Assembly: GCA_018969885.1 (NCBI GenBank)
Contig: JAGWXN010000028.1
Location: forward strand, 1 to 18,711
Direction: 5' to 3'
Length of the DNA stretch: 18,711 nt
Source of the DNA: Betaproteobacteria bacterium
Lineage (GTDB): Bacteria > Pseudomonadota > Gammaproteobacteria > Burkholderiales > Burkholderiaceae
Shown here: positions 1 through 7,360 of the stretch, piece by piece
How positions within the stretch are numbered: the stretch's first letter is position 1
How the letters are laid out: each line of letters begins with the position of its first letter
Notes under the pieces: generated by a model
Told to the model about the DNA's origin: nothing
The model's database searches: none
What the model saw: the letters and a program-made list of their open reading frames with translations, nothing else
Made by a program: the position numbers and the translations under genes

Positions 1-1
1 C

Positions 2-886
2 GATGCCGCGCCCACGCATGCGCCGCGCGATACGCCTGATATCGCACTCACAGGCGCCGAGATTCGCTACGGCCTCGCCACCGATCCAGCGAGCCTTCGC
101 GAACACGGGCTTCGCGGTGAACGCTTTGATGCGCTCATTTCATGCCTTGCCTCGCGCACCGGTGCGCCCGCGGACGCTTGGCGAATCGACTACCAGGCCC
201 ATGTTGATGCGCTATCCGTGGCGCGCGAGGCCGGCATTGGTCAGATGGTGCTGCTGTCTGCAATCTGCGTGCAAAAGCCGCTCCTTGCGTTTCAGCAGGC
301 CAAGCTCGCCTTCGAGCGCACGCTGATCGATTCAGGGCTTTGTTACAGCATCGTCCGCCCCACCGCATTCTTCAAATCGCTATCCGGACAGATCGAGCGC
401 GTGCGCGCGGGTAAGCCCTTCCTGATGTTCGGTAACGGTGAACTTACGCGCTGTAAGCCGGTGAGTGATTCGGATCTGGCCGACTATCTGGTGCGCTGCC
501 TCACTGACCCGACGCTTCACAACCGGGTACTGCCGATTGGCGGACCGGGACCCGCGCTCACTCCGCGCGAACAGGGCGAAACCCTGTTCCGGCTCCTGGG
601 CCGCGAGCCCCGATTCCGCTCGGTTCCGGTGGCCATGCTCGATGCAATCTGCACGGGCCTGAGGGCCGCTGGATGGTTGATCCCGGTGCTTCGTCAAAAG
701 GCCGAGCTTGCAAAGATCGGGCGCTACTATGCGACCGAATCCATGCTGGTACTCGATCCGGTCAGCGGCTGCTACGATGCCGAGGCCACGCCCTCGACCG
801 GGAGCGACACGCTGGCGGCCTACTACGAAGCGGTACTAGCCGGGCGTGTGGCAGCGCCCGACCTGCGCGAACACGCGGTGTTCTGA
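2..886 (+). CDS. bciA: Divinyl (proto)chlorophyllide a 8-vinyl reductase, BciA type (5' partial)
   Basis: This gene runs in from the left edge; 294 residues are visible and the N-terminal NAD(P)H-binding glycine motif lies outside the window. BciA reduces the 8-vinyl group of divinyl chlorophyllide intermediates in (bacterio)chlorophyll synthesis, using NADPH in the cytosol. Visible segments match what I recall of the family: ISCLASRTG, an AREAGI...LLSAICVQKPLL block, FQQAKLAFE, the substrate-side block YSIVRPTAFFKSLSGQ, CKPVSDSDLA, LPIGGPGPALTPREQGE, and the C-terminal YATESMLVLDP...EATPSTGSDTL signature. The fold is the NmrA-like atypical short-chain dehydrogenase type. It ends TGA at 884-886, one base before the stop of the converging GST gene. 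Generic NAD(P)-binding proteins share the fold, but the C-terminal signature is specific to BciA/DVR. It is the only pigment gene in view, so a photosynthesis cluster may lie to the left. Confidence 0.88.
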   Translation, partial: DAAPTHAPRDTPDIALTGAEIRYGLATDPASLREHGLRGERFDALISCLASRTGAPADAWRIDYQAHVDALSVAREAGIGQMVLLSAICVQKPLLAFQQAKLAFERTLIDSGLCYSIVRPTAFFKSLSGQIERVRAGKPFLMFGNGELTRCKPVSDSDLADYLVRCLTDPTLHNRVLPIGGPGPALTPREQGETLFRLLGREPRFRSVPVAMLDAICTGLRAAGWLIPVLRQKAELAKIGRYYATESMLVLDPVSGCYDAEATPSTGSDTLAAYYEAVLAGRVAAPDLREHAVF

Positions 887-887
887 A

Positions 888-1523
888 TCAGAACCTCGCT
901 TTGACCGCTTCTTCGTGTGCGAGCAAGGCCTTCACGCTTGGGCGCGATTCCACACGGCTTCGATGTGCCATGCAGTTGGCAAAGCGTGAGAGATCGGCGC
1001 CAAAGGCGCCGCCCCGGCGGAAGGTCCAGTAAAAGTAGGCATCGGCGCAGCCAAAGCGCTCGCCAAAGAACCAGGTCTTGCCTGCGAGCATCTGCTCGGC
1101 GAGTTCAAACTGTTCGACCATGCCTTCATGGCCCAGTGCTTTCACGCGCGCGGCCGCACTGGGGTCGTCGCAGTAGCGCTCGGGCCTGGCCTGCTGCGTG
1201 AGTTTGGGATGAATGCCCGATCCGCACCAGCCGAGCACCGACAGGGCCTGGATGTATTGCATGGGGTCAGACGGCATCAGACCCGCCTGCGGAAACTGCC
1301 GGTCGATCCAGCTCTGGATTGCAACATTCTCGGTAATGACCGTGCCGTCCACGATGAGGGCGGGAACCTTGCCCTTCGGATTGATTTTCAGGTACTCGGG
1401 CTGATGGTGTTCGCCCGCACCGAGATTGAGATCGAGGGTATTGAACGATGCGCCGGCTTCCTTCAACAGGATATAGGGCGCAATTGCACAGGCACCGGGC
1501 GCAAAGGCAAGTGTGATGTTCAT
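888..1523 (-). CDS. Glutathione S-transferase family protein
   Basis: The protein has 211 residues, the usual cytosolic GST length. The N-terminal thioredoxin-like domain (residues 1 to about 80) shows a beta-class-like motif PGACAIAP with Cys12 at the position used by cysteine GSTs, the GKVPALIV loop with the cis-proline (Pro54), and the glutathione-contacting TEN motif at 64-66. The C-terminal helical part (about 90-211) includes FGERFGCADAYFYW, resembling the usual conserved G...S/C-x-AD motif. I chose ATG 1521-1523 because AAAGGA lies about 9 bases upstream and the protein then begins directly with the first beta strand; the frame continues upstream without homology. It converges on bciA. 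GSTs conjugate glutathione to electrophiles or act as peroxidases; the substrate cannot be read from sequence. No operon partner is visible. Confidence 0.85.
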   Translation of the reverse strand: MNITLAFAPGACAIAPYILLKEAGASFNTLDLNLGAGEHHQPEYLKINPKGKVPALIVDGTVITENVAIQSWIDRQFPQAGLMPSDPMQYIQALSVLGWCGSGIHPKLTQQARPERYCDDPSAAARVKALGHEGMVEQFELAEQMLAGKTWFFGERFGCADAYFYWTFRRGGAFGADLSRFANCMAHRSRVESRPSVKALLAHEEAVKARF

Positions 1524-1814
1524 GGCAGTCAGTCCTTTCGGGATGGGTCTGAAATTCAGCGGTGTGCGCGCGATGACCAGCCGGTTACCTTGGGCAGCCA
1601 GGTGCAGAGCGCCTGGGGTGCGAGCACGGCGGACGCCAGACAAGGGATACCAACGCCAATTCTAGAACGTCGAAGACGGCTAGCGGGCACCGGCGTCTCA
1701 GGCGGGTGTTGCGGAGGACCGGGCGTGCTTCGCCACCGGGATACTCCCGGCTTAAGATGAAGGGCTATCGTCGATTCAAGGCCTTGGGTGCCTCCCGTCA
1801 TATTGAAACCCGCC
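1524..1814. other. Intergenic region between divergent GST and oxidoreductase genes
   Basis: This 291-base stretch must carry the promoters for two divergent genes. I see no convincing gene here; open frames crossing it lack recognisable protein features and are out of register with both neighbours. A small inverted repeat CCGGG-ATACT-CCCGG lies at 1736-1750, followed by a TAAGAT hexamer at 1753-1758 that could be a -10 element for the rightward gene, but no good -35 accompanies it. In-frame GTG 1788 is an alternative start for the oxidoreductase. Confidence 0.4.
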
Positions 1815-3080
1815 ATGAGTGATGTCGTCGTCATTGGCGCCGGTGCAGTCGGCGCGTGTACAGCGCTTGCCCTGCTCGCTGATGGCCACCGAGTGACGGT
1901 TGTTGAACCTCGTGCTGCTGGCGGCGATCATGCGGCCAGTTACGGTAATGGGGGCTGGCTTAGCACCGCGTCGGTGGTGCCAATGTCGTTGCCCGGGCTC
2001 TGGAAAAATATTCCGCGTTATCTGCTCGATGCCGATGGTCCGCTGGTCATTCGCGCAGGCTCACTTCCGCGGCTTGCAACCTGGCTCGTCCGCTTTTTGG
2101 CGGCGGGGCACCGTCTCGAGCGGGTCGCCAGGACAGCGCGCGCCCTGTCAGCGCTTCTTCATGACGCGCCGGCCCGGCATGCTGCACTCGCGCGCGAGGC
2201 GGGCGTCGCCGATCTCGTGATTGAGTCGGGACTGACCTATGTCTATCCGTCACGGAAAGCATTCGAAGCGGAATCGCTCGCGTGGCAGCTGAGACGTGCC
2301 CAGCGCGTGATCTGGCGTGAAATTGATCGCGATGAGCTCCGCCGTCACACGCCGGCGCTCGCTTCTTCTTATGGCTTCGGCATCGAGGTGCCCGCAGGCG
2401 GGCATTGCCGGGACCCGGGGGCCTATGTGGCTGCGCTCGCAGCGCTTGCCCGGTCGCGTGGCGCCCGCTGGATAAATGGTTCGGCAACCGGATTGGTCGT
2501 GGAGCGAGGCAGGCTGCGTGCGGTTCGGGCGGGGGCAACCGACATCGCTACTGACTACGCAGTCATCTGCGCTGGCATCGATTCCGCACATCTTGCACAC
2601 CAAGCGGGCAGCCGAATCCCGCTCGAGAGTGAGCGCGGTTATCACGTGGTGCTCCCGGCCGACGATCTGTTGATGCGTACGCCACTCATGCCGTCCGACG
2701 GCAAGATGGCGGTCACGCAGACGGTGCAGGGACTTCGGATCTCCGGCCAGGTTGAACTGGCGAGCCGAGGCGCGGGCCCCGATTGGCGACGCGCCGACAT
2801 TCTGCTTCGCCATGCGCAGCGGATGTTCCCCAGTCTGTCCGTGCCCGGGTCAAGCGCGGGCATCCCAAGGTGGCTTGGCCATCGCCCCTCCACCCCTGAT
2901 GGGCTGCCGGTGCTCGGTCGCTGTGAAGGGTCGGATCAGGTGTTCTGTGCGTTCGGGCACGGACATGTCGGGCTGGCATCAGCGCCTGCCAGCGCGGAAC
3001 TGATTGCCGACCTGATTGCTGGCCGCGAACCCCGGATCGATCCCCTGCCGTATCGGGCCTCTCGGTTTACCGGCGGCTGA
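1815..3080 (+). CDS. FAD-dependent D-amino acid dehydrogenase-like oxidoreductase (DAO/DadA family)
   Basis: The 421-residue product begins with a Rossmann dinucleotide-binding motif, VVVIGAGAVG (residues 4-13), with the ribose-binding acidic residue in VVEP (about 31). It continues with the ASYGNGGWLS block and ends with GHRPSTPDGLPVLG and a C-terminal GHGHVGL motif, both typical of DadA/DAO enzymes. These enzymes oxidise D-amino or secondary amino acids to imino acids using FAD and pass electrons to the respiratory chain. I prefer ATG 1815 because the Rossmann strand then starts at residue 4; GTG 1788 would add nine residues, and neither has a strong Shine-Dalgarno. Substrate is uncertain. 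My recollection is that close relatives often sit in hydroxyproline or D-amino acid catabolic loci; the DHDPS-family gene 8 kb downstream makes that worth testing. It lies immediately upstream of the arsenic cassette but has no obvious arsenic role. Confidence 0.82.
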   Translation: MSDVVVIGAGAVGACTALALLADGHRVTVVEPRAAGGDHAASYGNGGWLSTASVVPMSLPGLWKNIPRYLLDADGPLVIRAGSLPRLATWLVRFLAAGHRLERVARTARALSALLHDAPARHAALAREAGVADLVIESGLTYVYPSRKAFEAESLAWQLRRAQRVIWREIDRDELRRHTPALASSYGFGIEVPAGGHCRDPGAYVAALAALARSRGARWINGSATGLVVERGRLRAVRAGATDIATDYAVICAGIDSAHLAHQAGSRIPLESERGYHVVLPADDLLMRTPLMPSDGKMAVTQTVQGLRISGQVELASRGAGPDWRRADILLRHAQRMFPSLSVPGSSAGIPRWLGHRPSTPDGLPVLGRCEGSDQVFCAFGHGHVGLASAPASAELIADLIAGREPRIDPLPYRASRFTGG

Positions 3081-3108
3081 CCGGTTGCGTACGGCTGTCA
3101 CTGTTTTG

Positions 3109-3141
3109 TCATCTGATGTTTCGATGATGTTGGAAATATCG
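3109..3141 (+). promoter_or_regulatory. Candidate ArsR operator upstream of the arsenic cassette
   Basis: The 87-base gap before the first ars gene holds overlapping symmetry elements: an inverted repeat TCATC/GATGA (3109-3113 and 3123-3127), a direct repeat TGATGTT at 3114-3120 and 3125-3131 spaced one helical turn apart, and CGAT/ATCG arms at 3122-3125 and 3138-3141. ArsR repressors commonly bind AT-richer dyads just ahead of the operon they control, and an ArsR is encoded third in this operon. No clean -35/-10 pair was found, so this is an inference from position and symmetry. Confidence 0.33.
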
Positions 3142-3167
3142 CTGGGTTATCACGTGGAGGATCCGAG

Positions 3168-4211
3168 ATGAGAGTTGGCATCAATGGCATGGGACGTATT
3201 GGCCGGCTTGCGCTTCGTGCGGCCAGTGGTGCTGCTGCGCGTCCGGCCGACGATCCGCGCGCGGGAAACCGACTGGAGGTCGTGCATCTCAATGAACTGA
3301 AGGGTGGCGTGGCGGCGACGGCTCACCTGCTCGAGTTCGACAGCGTGCAGGGGCGCTGGCGCGAATCCATCTCCTCTGAAGGCGATGACACGGTCCGGCT
3401 CGGTGATCGCAGGCTGGGTTTCTCGTCGCATGCAAGCGCTGCTGAGATTCCCTGGGGCGACCTGGGCGTTGATCTGGTGCTGGAGTGCACCGGCAAGTTC
3501 CTCACGCCCGAAACGCTTCAGGGGCACCTCGACCGTGGTGCCAAGCGGGTGATCGTGGCGGCACCTGTGAAAGTGGGTGATGTGCTCAATATTGTGGTGG
3601 GCGTCAACGATCACCTCTATGACCCCGCCCGGCATCGCATTGTCACGGCCGCCTCCTGCACGACCAATTGCCTGGCGCCGGTCGTGAAGGTGGTGCATGA
3701 ACATCTGGGTATTCGCCACGGTCAGATCACGACGATTCACGATCCGACCAACACCAATGTGGTGGTAGACGCGCCGCACAAGGACCTGCGTCGCGCTAGA
3801 AGCGCCATGTTGAGCCTCGCCCCCACCACCACCGGCAGTGCCACCGCCATTGCGCTCATCTATCCCGAGTTGAAGGGGAAACTCAACGGCCACGCAGTGC
3901 GGGCGCCGGTGCTCAATGCCTCGCTCACCGATTGCGTGTTTGAGTTAAAGCGTGAGACATCGGCCGCCGAGGTCAATGCACTGTTTGCGCAGGCGGCTCG
4001 TGGTGCGCTCGCTGGCATTCTCGGGTACGAAGAGCGCCCGCTGGTCAGCGCCGATTACGCGCGCGACACGCGAAGTGCCATCGTCGATGCGCTCTCCACC
4101 ATGGTCACCGACGGCACGCTCCTCAAGGTGTACGCCTGGTATGACAACGAGATGGGCTACGCCTGCCGGATGGTCGATCTGGCCTGCCAAATCGAGCGTC
4201 AGGGTCTCTGA
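3168..4211 (+). CDS. ArsJ-associated glyceraldehyde-3-phosphate dehydrogenase
   Basis: A 347-residue type I GAPDH. It has the N-terminal NAD-binding motif [10 protein letters not shown] (residues 4-13), the catalytic AASCTTNC loop with nucleophile Cys164, the general-base histidine region [10 protein letters not shown] (His191), and the C-terminal [11 protein letters not shown] motif. In arsenic operons this dedicated paralogue uses arsenate in place of phosphate and makes unstable 1-arseno-3-phosphoglycerate, which ArsJ exports. The assignment to this role rests on arsJ starting six bases downstream. The HDPTNTN stretch replaces the HAYTNDQ of standard glycolytic enzymes, as in other arsenic-linked or Gap3-like members. 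ATG 3168 has a strong Shine-Dalgarno TGGAGG (3155-3160). There is a short extra segment around residues 24-35 ([10 protein letters not shown]). It is the first gene of the cassette and its promoter region holds the candidate ArsR site. Confidence 0.9.
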   Translation: MRVGINGMGRIGRLALRAASGAAARPADDPRAGNRLEVVHLNELKGGVAATAHLLEFDSVQGRWRESISSEGDDTVRLGDRRLGFSSHASAAEIPWGDLGVDLVLECTGKFLTPETLQGHLDRGAKRVIVAAPVKVGDVLNIVVGVNDHLYDPARHRIVTAASCTTNCLAPVVKVVHEHLGIRHGQITTIHDPTNTNVVVDAPHKDLRRARSAMLSLAPTTTGSATAIALIYPELKGKLNGHAVRAPVLNASLTDCVFELKRETSAAEVNALFAQAARGALAGILGYEERPLVSADYARDTRSAIVDALSTMVTDGTLLKVYAWYDNEMGYACRMVDLACQIERQGL

Positions 4212-4217
4212 GTCATC

Positions 4218-5483
4218 ATGAATCCAGGCACCCGTAACTATGCGATCGTCACTGCCGCCTACTGGGGTTTCACACTCAGTGACGGCGCGCTGCGCATGCT
4301 GGTGCTGCTGCATTTCTATCGGCTTGGCTACTCACCCTTTACGCTCGCGTTCCTGTTTCTGCTCTATGAGGCGATGGGTGTGGTGGCCAACCTGATCGGT
4401 GGCTGGCTCGCGACTCGATTCGGGATCGCAAGAATGCTGGCGGTGGGGCTTGCCACGCAGATCACCGGGTTTGTCTTGTTGTCAGCCCTGTCCTCTGACT
4501 GGAGCGTTGCGATGTCGGTGGCCTGGGTGGTGTTCGCCCAGGGCATCTGTGGCGTGGCAAAGGATCTCACCAAGACCGCAAGCAAATCCGCGATCAAGCT
4601 GACCGCGGGTGACGCCTCCGGGCAACTGTTCAAGTGGGTGGCATTTTTTACGGGCAGCAAGAACGCCATGAAAGGCGTGGGCTTCTTCCTGGGCGGCGTG
4701 CTGCTGCAGGGCCTGGGGTTTAAGCAGGCGCTGTGGACCATGGCGGGTCTGTTGCTTCTGGTGCTGCTGGGCGTCGTGCTGTACGTGCCCCGGTTGATGG
4801 GCAAGAGCAAGGCATCAAAATCTGCCAGGGAACTGTTCGCGAAGAGCCGTGGCATCAATCTCCTGGCGGCTGCGCGCGTGGCGCTTTTTGGCGCACGCGA
4901 TGTGTGGTTCGTGGTGGGCGTACCGGTGTTTCTCTACGCGGCCGGCTGGACCTTCACCATGGTGGGCGGCTTTCTTGCGCTCTGGACGATCGGCTATGGC
5001 GCGGTGCAGGCGCTTGCGCCTGCGCTGGTTCAGCGTAGCAGCGACGGGCTGAGCGCTGAGGTGCCAGCCGCGCGACGCTGGTCGGGGTTCCTCGCGCTGG
5101 TGCCACTCGTGCTCGCGGCATTGGTCATTGCAAAGGTGCCTCATCTCGAGTGGGTCGTAGTCGCTGGTCTTGCGGTGTTTGGTTTTGCTTTTGCGGTCAA
5201 CTCCTCCGTTCACTCCTACCTGGTGCTGGCCTATGCCGGGTCCGAGAAGGCAGCCGAGGATGTGGGCTTCTACTACGCAGCCAATGCAATGGGGCGCTTC
5301 TTTGGCACGCTGATGTCTGGATTGCTTTATCAGTGGGGCGGCCTGGCCTGGGCGCTGTCGGGTTCGGCAGTGCTACTCGCAATCTGCTGGCTGGTCACGC
5401 TGGGGTTGCCCGTGCAGTCGCAGGAAAGTTCGGGCCTCTCAGCGGGCGAGCACGAACATCGCCCTCCTGGCGGGGCACCATGA
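4218..5483 (+). CDS. arsJ: ArsJ, MFS exporter of 1-arseno-3-phosphoglycerate
   Basis: A 421-residue hydrophobic protein with about 12 predicted membrane segments, the standard size for the major facilitator superfamily. Diagnostic ArsJ stretches are the N-terminus NYAIVTAAYWGFTLSDGALRM, the loop block GICGVAKDLTKTASKSAIK, and FTGSKNAMKGVGFFLGG. ArsJ sits in the inner membrane and expels the arsenate adduct made by the GAPDH encoded six bases upstream; the adduct then breaks down to arsenate outside. The ATG of arsR overlaps its stop codon in an ATGA arrangement, so the two are probably translationally coupled. The C-terminal tail after about residue 400 is hydrophilic and poorly conserved. 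I see no damage in this gene, which matters because the second arsenic pump downstream is broken. Confidence 0.92.
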   Translation: MNPGTRNYAIVTAAYWGFTLSDGALRMLVLLHFYRLGYSPFTLAFLFLLYEAMGVVANLIGGWLATRFGIARMLAVGLATQITGFVLLSALSSDWSVAMSVAWVVFAQGICGVAKDLTKTASKSAIKLTAGDASGQLFKWVAFFTGSKNAMKGVGFFLGGVLLQGLGFKQALWTMAGLLLLVLLGVVLYVPRLMGKSKASKSARELFAKSRGINLLAAARVALFGARDVWFVVGVPVFLYAAGWTFTMVGGFLALWTIGYGAVQALAPALVQRSSDGLSAEVPAARRWSGFLALVPLVLAALVIAKVPHLEWVVVAGLAVFGFAFAVNSSVHSYLVLAYAGSEKAAEDVGFYYAANAMGRFFGTLMSGLLYQWGGLAWALSGSAVLLAICWLVTLGLPVQSQESSGLSAGEHEHRPPGGAP

Positions 5484-5815
5484 ACGAACGGGATGCAGTG
5501 CGGGCGTTGTCGGCGCTCGCCCAGGAGGCGCGGTTGCGGATCTATCGGGCAGTGGTGGGCGCGGGGCCCGCGGGCATCACCCCCGGCGCGCTCGCTGTCA
5601 CACTCGGTATTCCTCCTTCAACTGTCTCCTTCCACGTGAAGGAACTGCTTCATGCGGGACTCGTTACGCAGGAACGTGATGGCCGGCACCTGATTTACCG
5701 GCCAAGCATCGAGACGATGAATGCGCTGCTGGCTTACCTGTCAGCGCACTGCTGTCAGGCGGTGAGCTGTGAGGGGGTTGCCGCGCAGTCAGGAGCGGCT
5801 TGCATCAGCTGTTGA
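5480..5815 (+). CDS. arsR: ArsR-family arsenite-responsive repressor with C-terminal cysteine site
   Basis: A 111-residue winged-helix repressor. The DNA-recognition part reads TPGALAVTLGIPPSTVSFHVKEL (about residues 34-56), followed by the wing VTQERDGRHLIYRPS. The start ATG 5480 overlaps the arsJ stop; the frame is open far upstream but that part lies inside arsJ. The classic ELCVCDL metal site of plasmid-type ArsR is absent: there is no cysteine before residue 91. Instead cysteines cluster at the C-terminus: Cys91, Cys92, Cys97, Cys108 and Cys111. This resembles the Acidithiobacillus ferrooxidans type of ArsR, where a CC pair plus a nearby C-terminal Cys bind As(III). It should repress the cassette and release on As(III) binding, which implies that ArsC activity, or another source of arsenite, is needed for induction. 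Confidence 0.92.
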   Translation: MNERDAVRALSALAQEARLRIYRAVVGAGPAGITPGALAVTLGIPPSTVSFHVKELLHAGLVTQERDGRHLIYRPSIETMNALLAYLSAHCCQAVSCEGVAAQSGAACISC

Positions 5816-5840
5816 ATTTCGCCATTACTCGGAGATCGTC

Positions 5841-6335
5841 ATGAGCGAAAAGGTGTACAACGTGCTGTTCATTTGCACCCACAATTCCGCGCGATCAGTC
5901 ATGGCCGAGGGCCTGCTGAATGCTCTGGGCCGAGGGAAATTCAAAGCCTACTCTGCGGGTAGCCAACCGGGCCCTGTCGTCAGCCCAATTGCGCTGCAGA
6001 CCCTGATTGCCATGCACGTCACGGCCGACGGGTACCGCAGCAAGGGCTGGTTGGAGTTTGCTGCCCCGGGAGCGCCTGCCCTCGATTTTGTTTTTACGGT
6101 TTGCGACAACGCTGCTGGCGAAGTCTGTCCGGTCTGGCCGGGTCAGCCGATGACCGCACACTGGGGCGTCGCCGATCCGACACTTTTTGAAGGGACCGAT
6201 GAGCAGAAGGCCAAGGTGTTCTTTGATACTGCGATGATCCTGAAGCGGCGGATCGAGCTGATGCTGGCGTTACCACTTGCTTCGCTGGATAGGCTGGCGA
6301 TCCAGCGAGAGATCCGCGAGATCGGCGCCCGTTAA
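5841..6335 (+). CDS. arsC: Arsenate reductase, low-molecular-weight phosphatase fold
   Basis: The 164-residue cytosolic enzyme reduces arsenate to arsenite. The N-terminal phosphate-binding loop is FICTHNSARS, with nucleophile Cys12 and Arg18, and the usual VMAEGLLN helix follows. Two further cysteines, Cys88 and Cys96, lie in FTVCDNAAGEVCPVWPG, the block typical of this ArsC subgroup, so an intramolecular cysteine relay is possible. TAHWGVADP (about 105-113) carries the conserved aspartate region. ATG 5841 is chosen because GGAG sits six bases upstream (5831-5834) and the first strand begins at once. It follows arsR by 25 bases and precedes the acr3 remnant by 26. The gene appears intact, though its product, arsenite, would normally be removed by the pump encoded next, which is damaged. 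Confidence 0.9.
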   Translation: MSEKVYNVLFICTHNSARSVMAEGLLNALGRGKFKAYSAGSQPGPVVSPIALQTLIAMHVTADGYRSKGWLEFAAPGAPALDFVFTVCDNAAGEVCPVWPGQPMTAHWGVADPTLFEGTDEQKAKVFFDTAMILKRRIELMLALPLASLDRLAIQREIREIGAR

Positions 6336-6361
6336 CACTCCATGCCTGAGCGTTCTTTCCC

Positions 6362-7293
6362 ATGAGCGTCTTTGAACGCTACCTGTCCCTCTGGGCGTCC
6401 TTGTGCATTGTTGCAGGCATTGCGCGGGGCAGCTATTGCCCGCTCCGTTCCAGGTTGTCGGGCGTCTGGAACTTGCAAACGTCAATCTTCCGGTTGGTTT
6501 GCTGATATGGGTGATGATCATTCCGATGCTCATCAAGGTGAATTTCGGCGCGATCCAACGGGTACGGCAGCACTGGCGAGGCTTAGGAATCACCGTGTTC
6601 GTCAACTGGGCGATCAAGCCGTTTTCGATGGCGTTATTCGCCTGGATTTTTGTGCGACATGTTTTCGCACCTTACTTGCCGGCTGACCAGATAGACAGCT
6701 ATGTTGCCGGCCTGATCATGGTGTTCGCTTTCGCGCCTATCGTCGCCCTGCTGCTCGGGCTTTCGGCGATTACGGTACCGTGGGATACCCTGGTCACGTC
6801 GGTCTTGCTCTACATCGTCATTCCGGTGGTGATTGCACAGGTTGCTCGGCGGGCCCTCCTCAAACGCGGTCAGGATGTATTTGATGCAGCGATCGCAAAG
6901 CTGGGGCCCTGGTCGATCTCAGCGCTACTCGCCACTCTGGTGCTGCTGTTTGGCTTTCAGGGGGAGGCGATTCTCGGTCAGCCCCTGGTGATTGCCATGC
7001 TGGCGGTGCCCATCCTGCATCAGGTGCTAATCAACTCCGCCCTTGCGTATTGGCTCAACCGGTGGGCAGGCGAGGCGCACAATGTGGCGGGCCCGTCAGC
7101 GCTGATCGGCGCAAGCAATTTCTTCGAGCTGGCGGTGGCCGCTGCAATCAGTCTGTTCGGCTTTGAATCGGGCGCGGCGCTGGCAACCGTGGTTGGCGTG
7201 CTGATCGAAGTTCCCGTCATGCTACTGGTGGTACGGATCGTGAATCGCACCCGGCCCTGGTACGAACGCCCGGTTCACGTAAAGCGCGACTGA
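6362..7293 (+). pseudogene. acr3: ACR3-type arsenite efflux permease, frameshifted and internally deleted
   Basis: The gene starts well at ATG 6362 (MSVFERYLSLWASLCIVAGIA), matching Acr3 N-termini, but that frame then stops at 6501-6503. Homology resumes one frame over at about 6427 (GQLLPAPFQVVGRLELANV) and continues to TGA at 7291-7293. A single missing base in GCGCGGGG (about 6422-6429) explains the shift. Separately, at about 6711-6720 the protein reads YVAGLIMVFAFAP, joining two parts that in intact Acr3 proteins are separated by roughly 35 residues. The lost part contains the PCTAMVFVWS motif with the cysteine essential for transport and the following Q-V-A-x-N-D segment. Later conserved regions, including GASNFFELAVAAAI with its important glutamate, are present. 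Rejoined, about 310 residues remain against about 345-350 normally. A frame starting at ATG 6403 could give a 296-residue product, but it would still lack the cysteine segment. Confidence 0.85.
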
Positions 7294-7337
7294 ACCTGTT
7301 GAGGGGCAACCCCGAACCAGGAAAGCGTGTCGTCTTC

Positions 7338-7351
7338 GGCACGCTGGTGCC
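7338..7351. terminator. Small hairpin between converging acr3 remnant and GntR gene
   Basis: GGCAC-GCTG-GTGCC forms a five-pair stem in the 67-base gap between converging genes. A nearby overlapping CGTGTC/GGCACG pairing competes with it. There is no T-run on either side, so intrinsic termination is only a guess from position. Confidence 0.25.
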
Positions 7352-7360
7352 AGTGAGCGT

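Noticed and set aside
1128..1760. 210-codon + strand open frame
   Set aside because: It runs antisense through the GST gene and into the intergenic region and has no family features.
3150..3893. 247-codon minus-strand open frame
   Set aside because: Complement of the GAPDH gene, whose + strand reading has all catalytic motifs.
5150..5479. Upstream extension of the arsR frame
   Set aside because: It is inside arsJ, out of frame, with no homology; the ATGA overlap start at 5480 fits the ArsR family length.
3081..7360. Mobile element carrying the arsenic genes
   Set aside because: No transposase, integrase, terminal inverted repeats or target duplication could be seen at either edge, so transfer is only a hypothesis.
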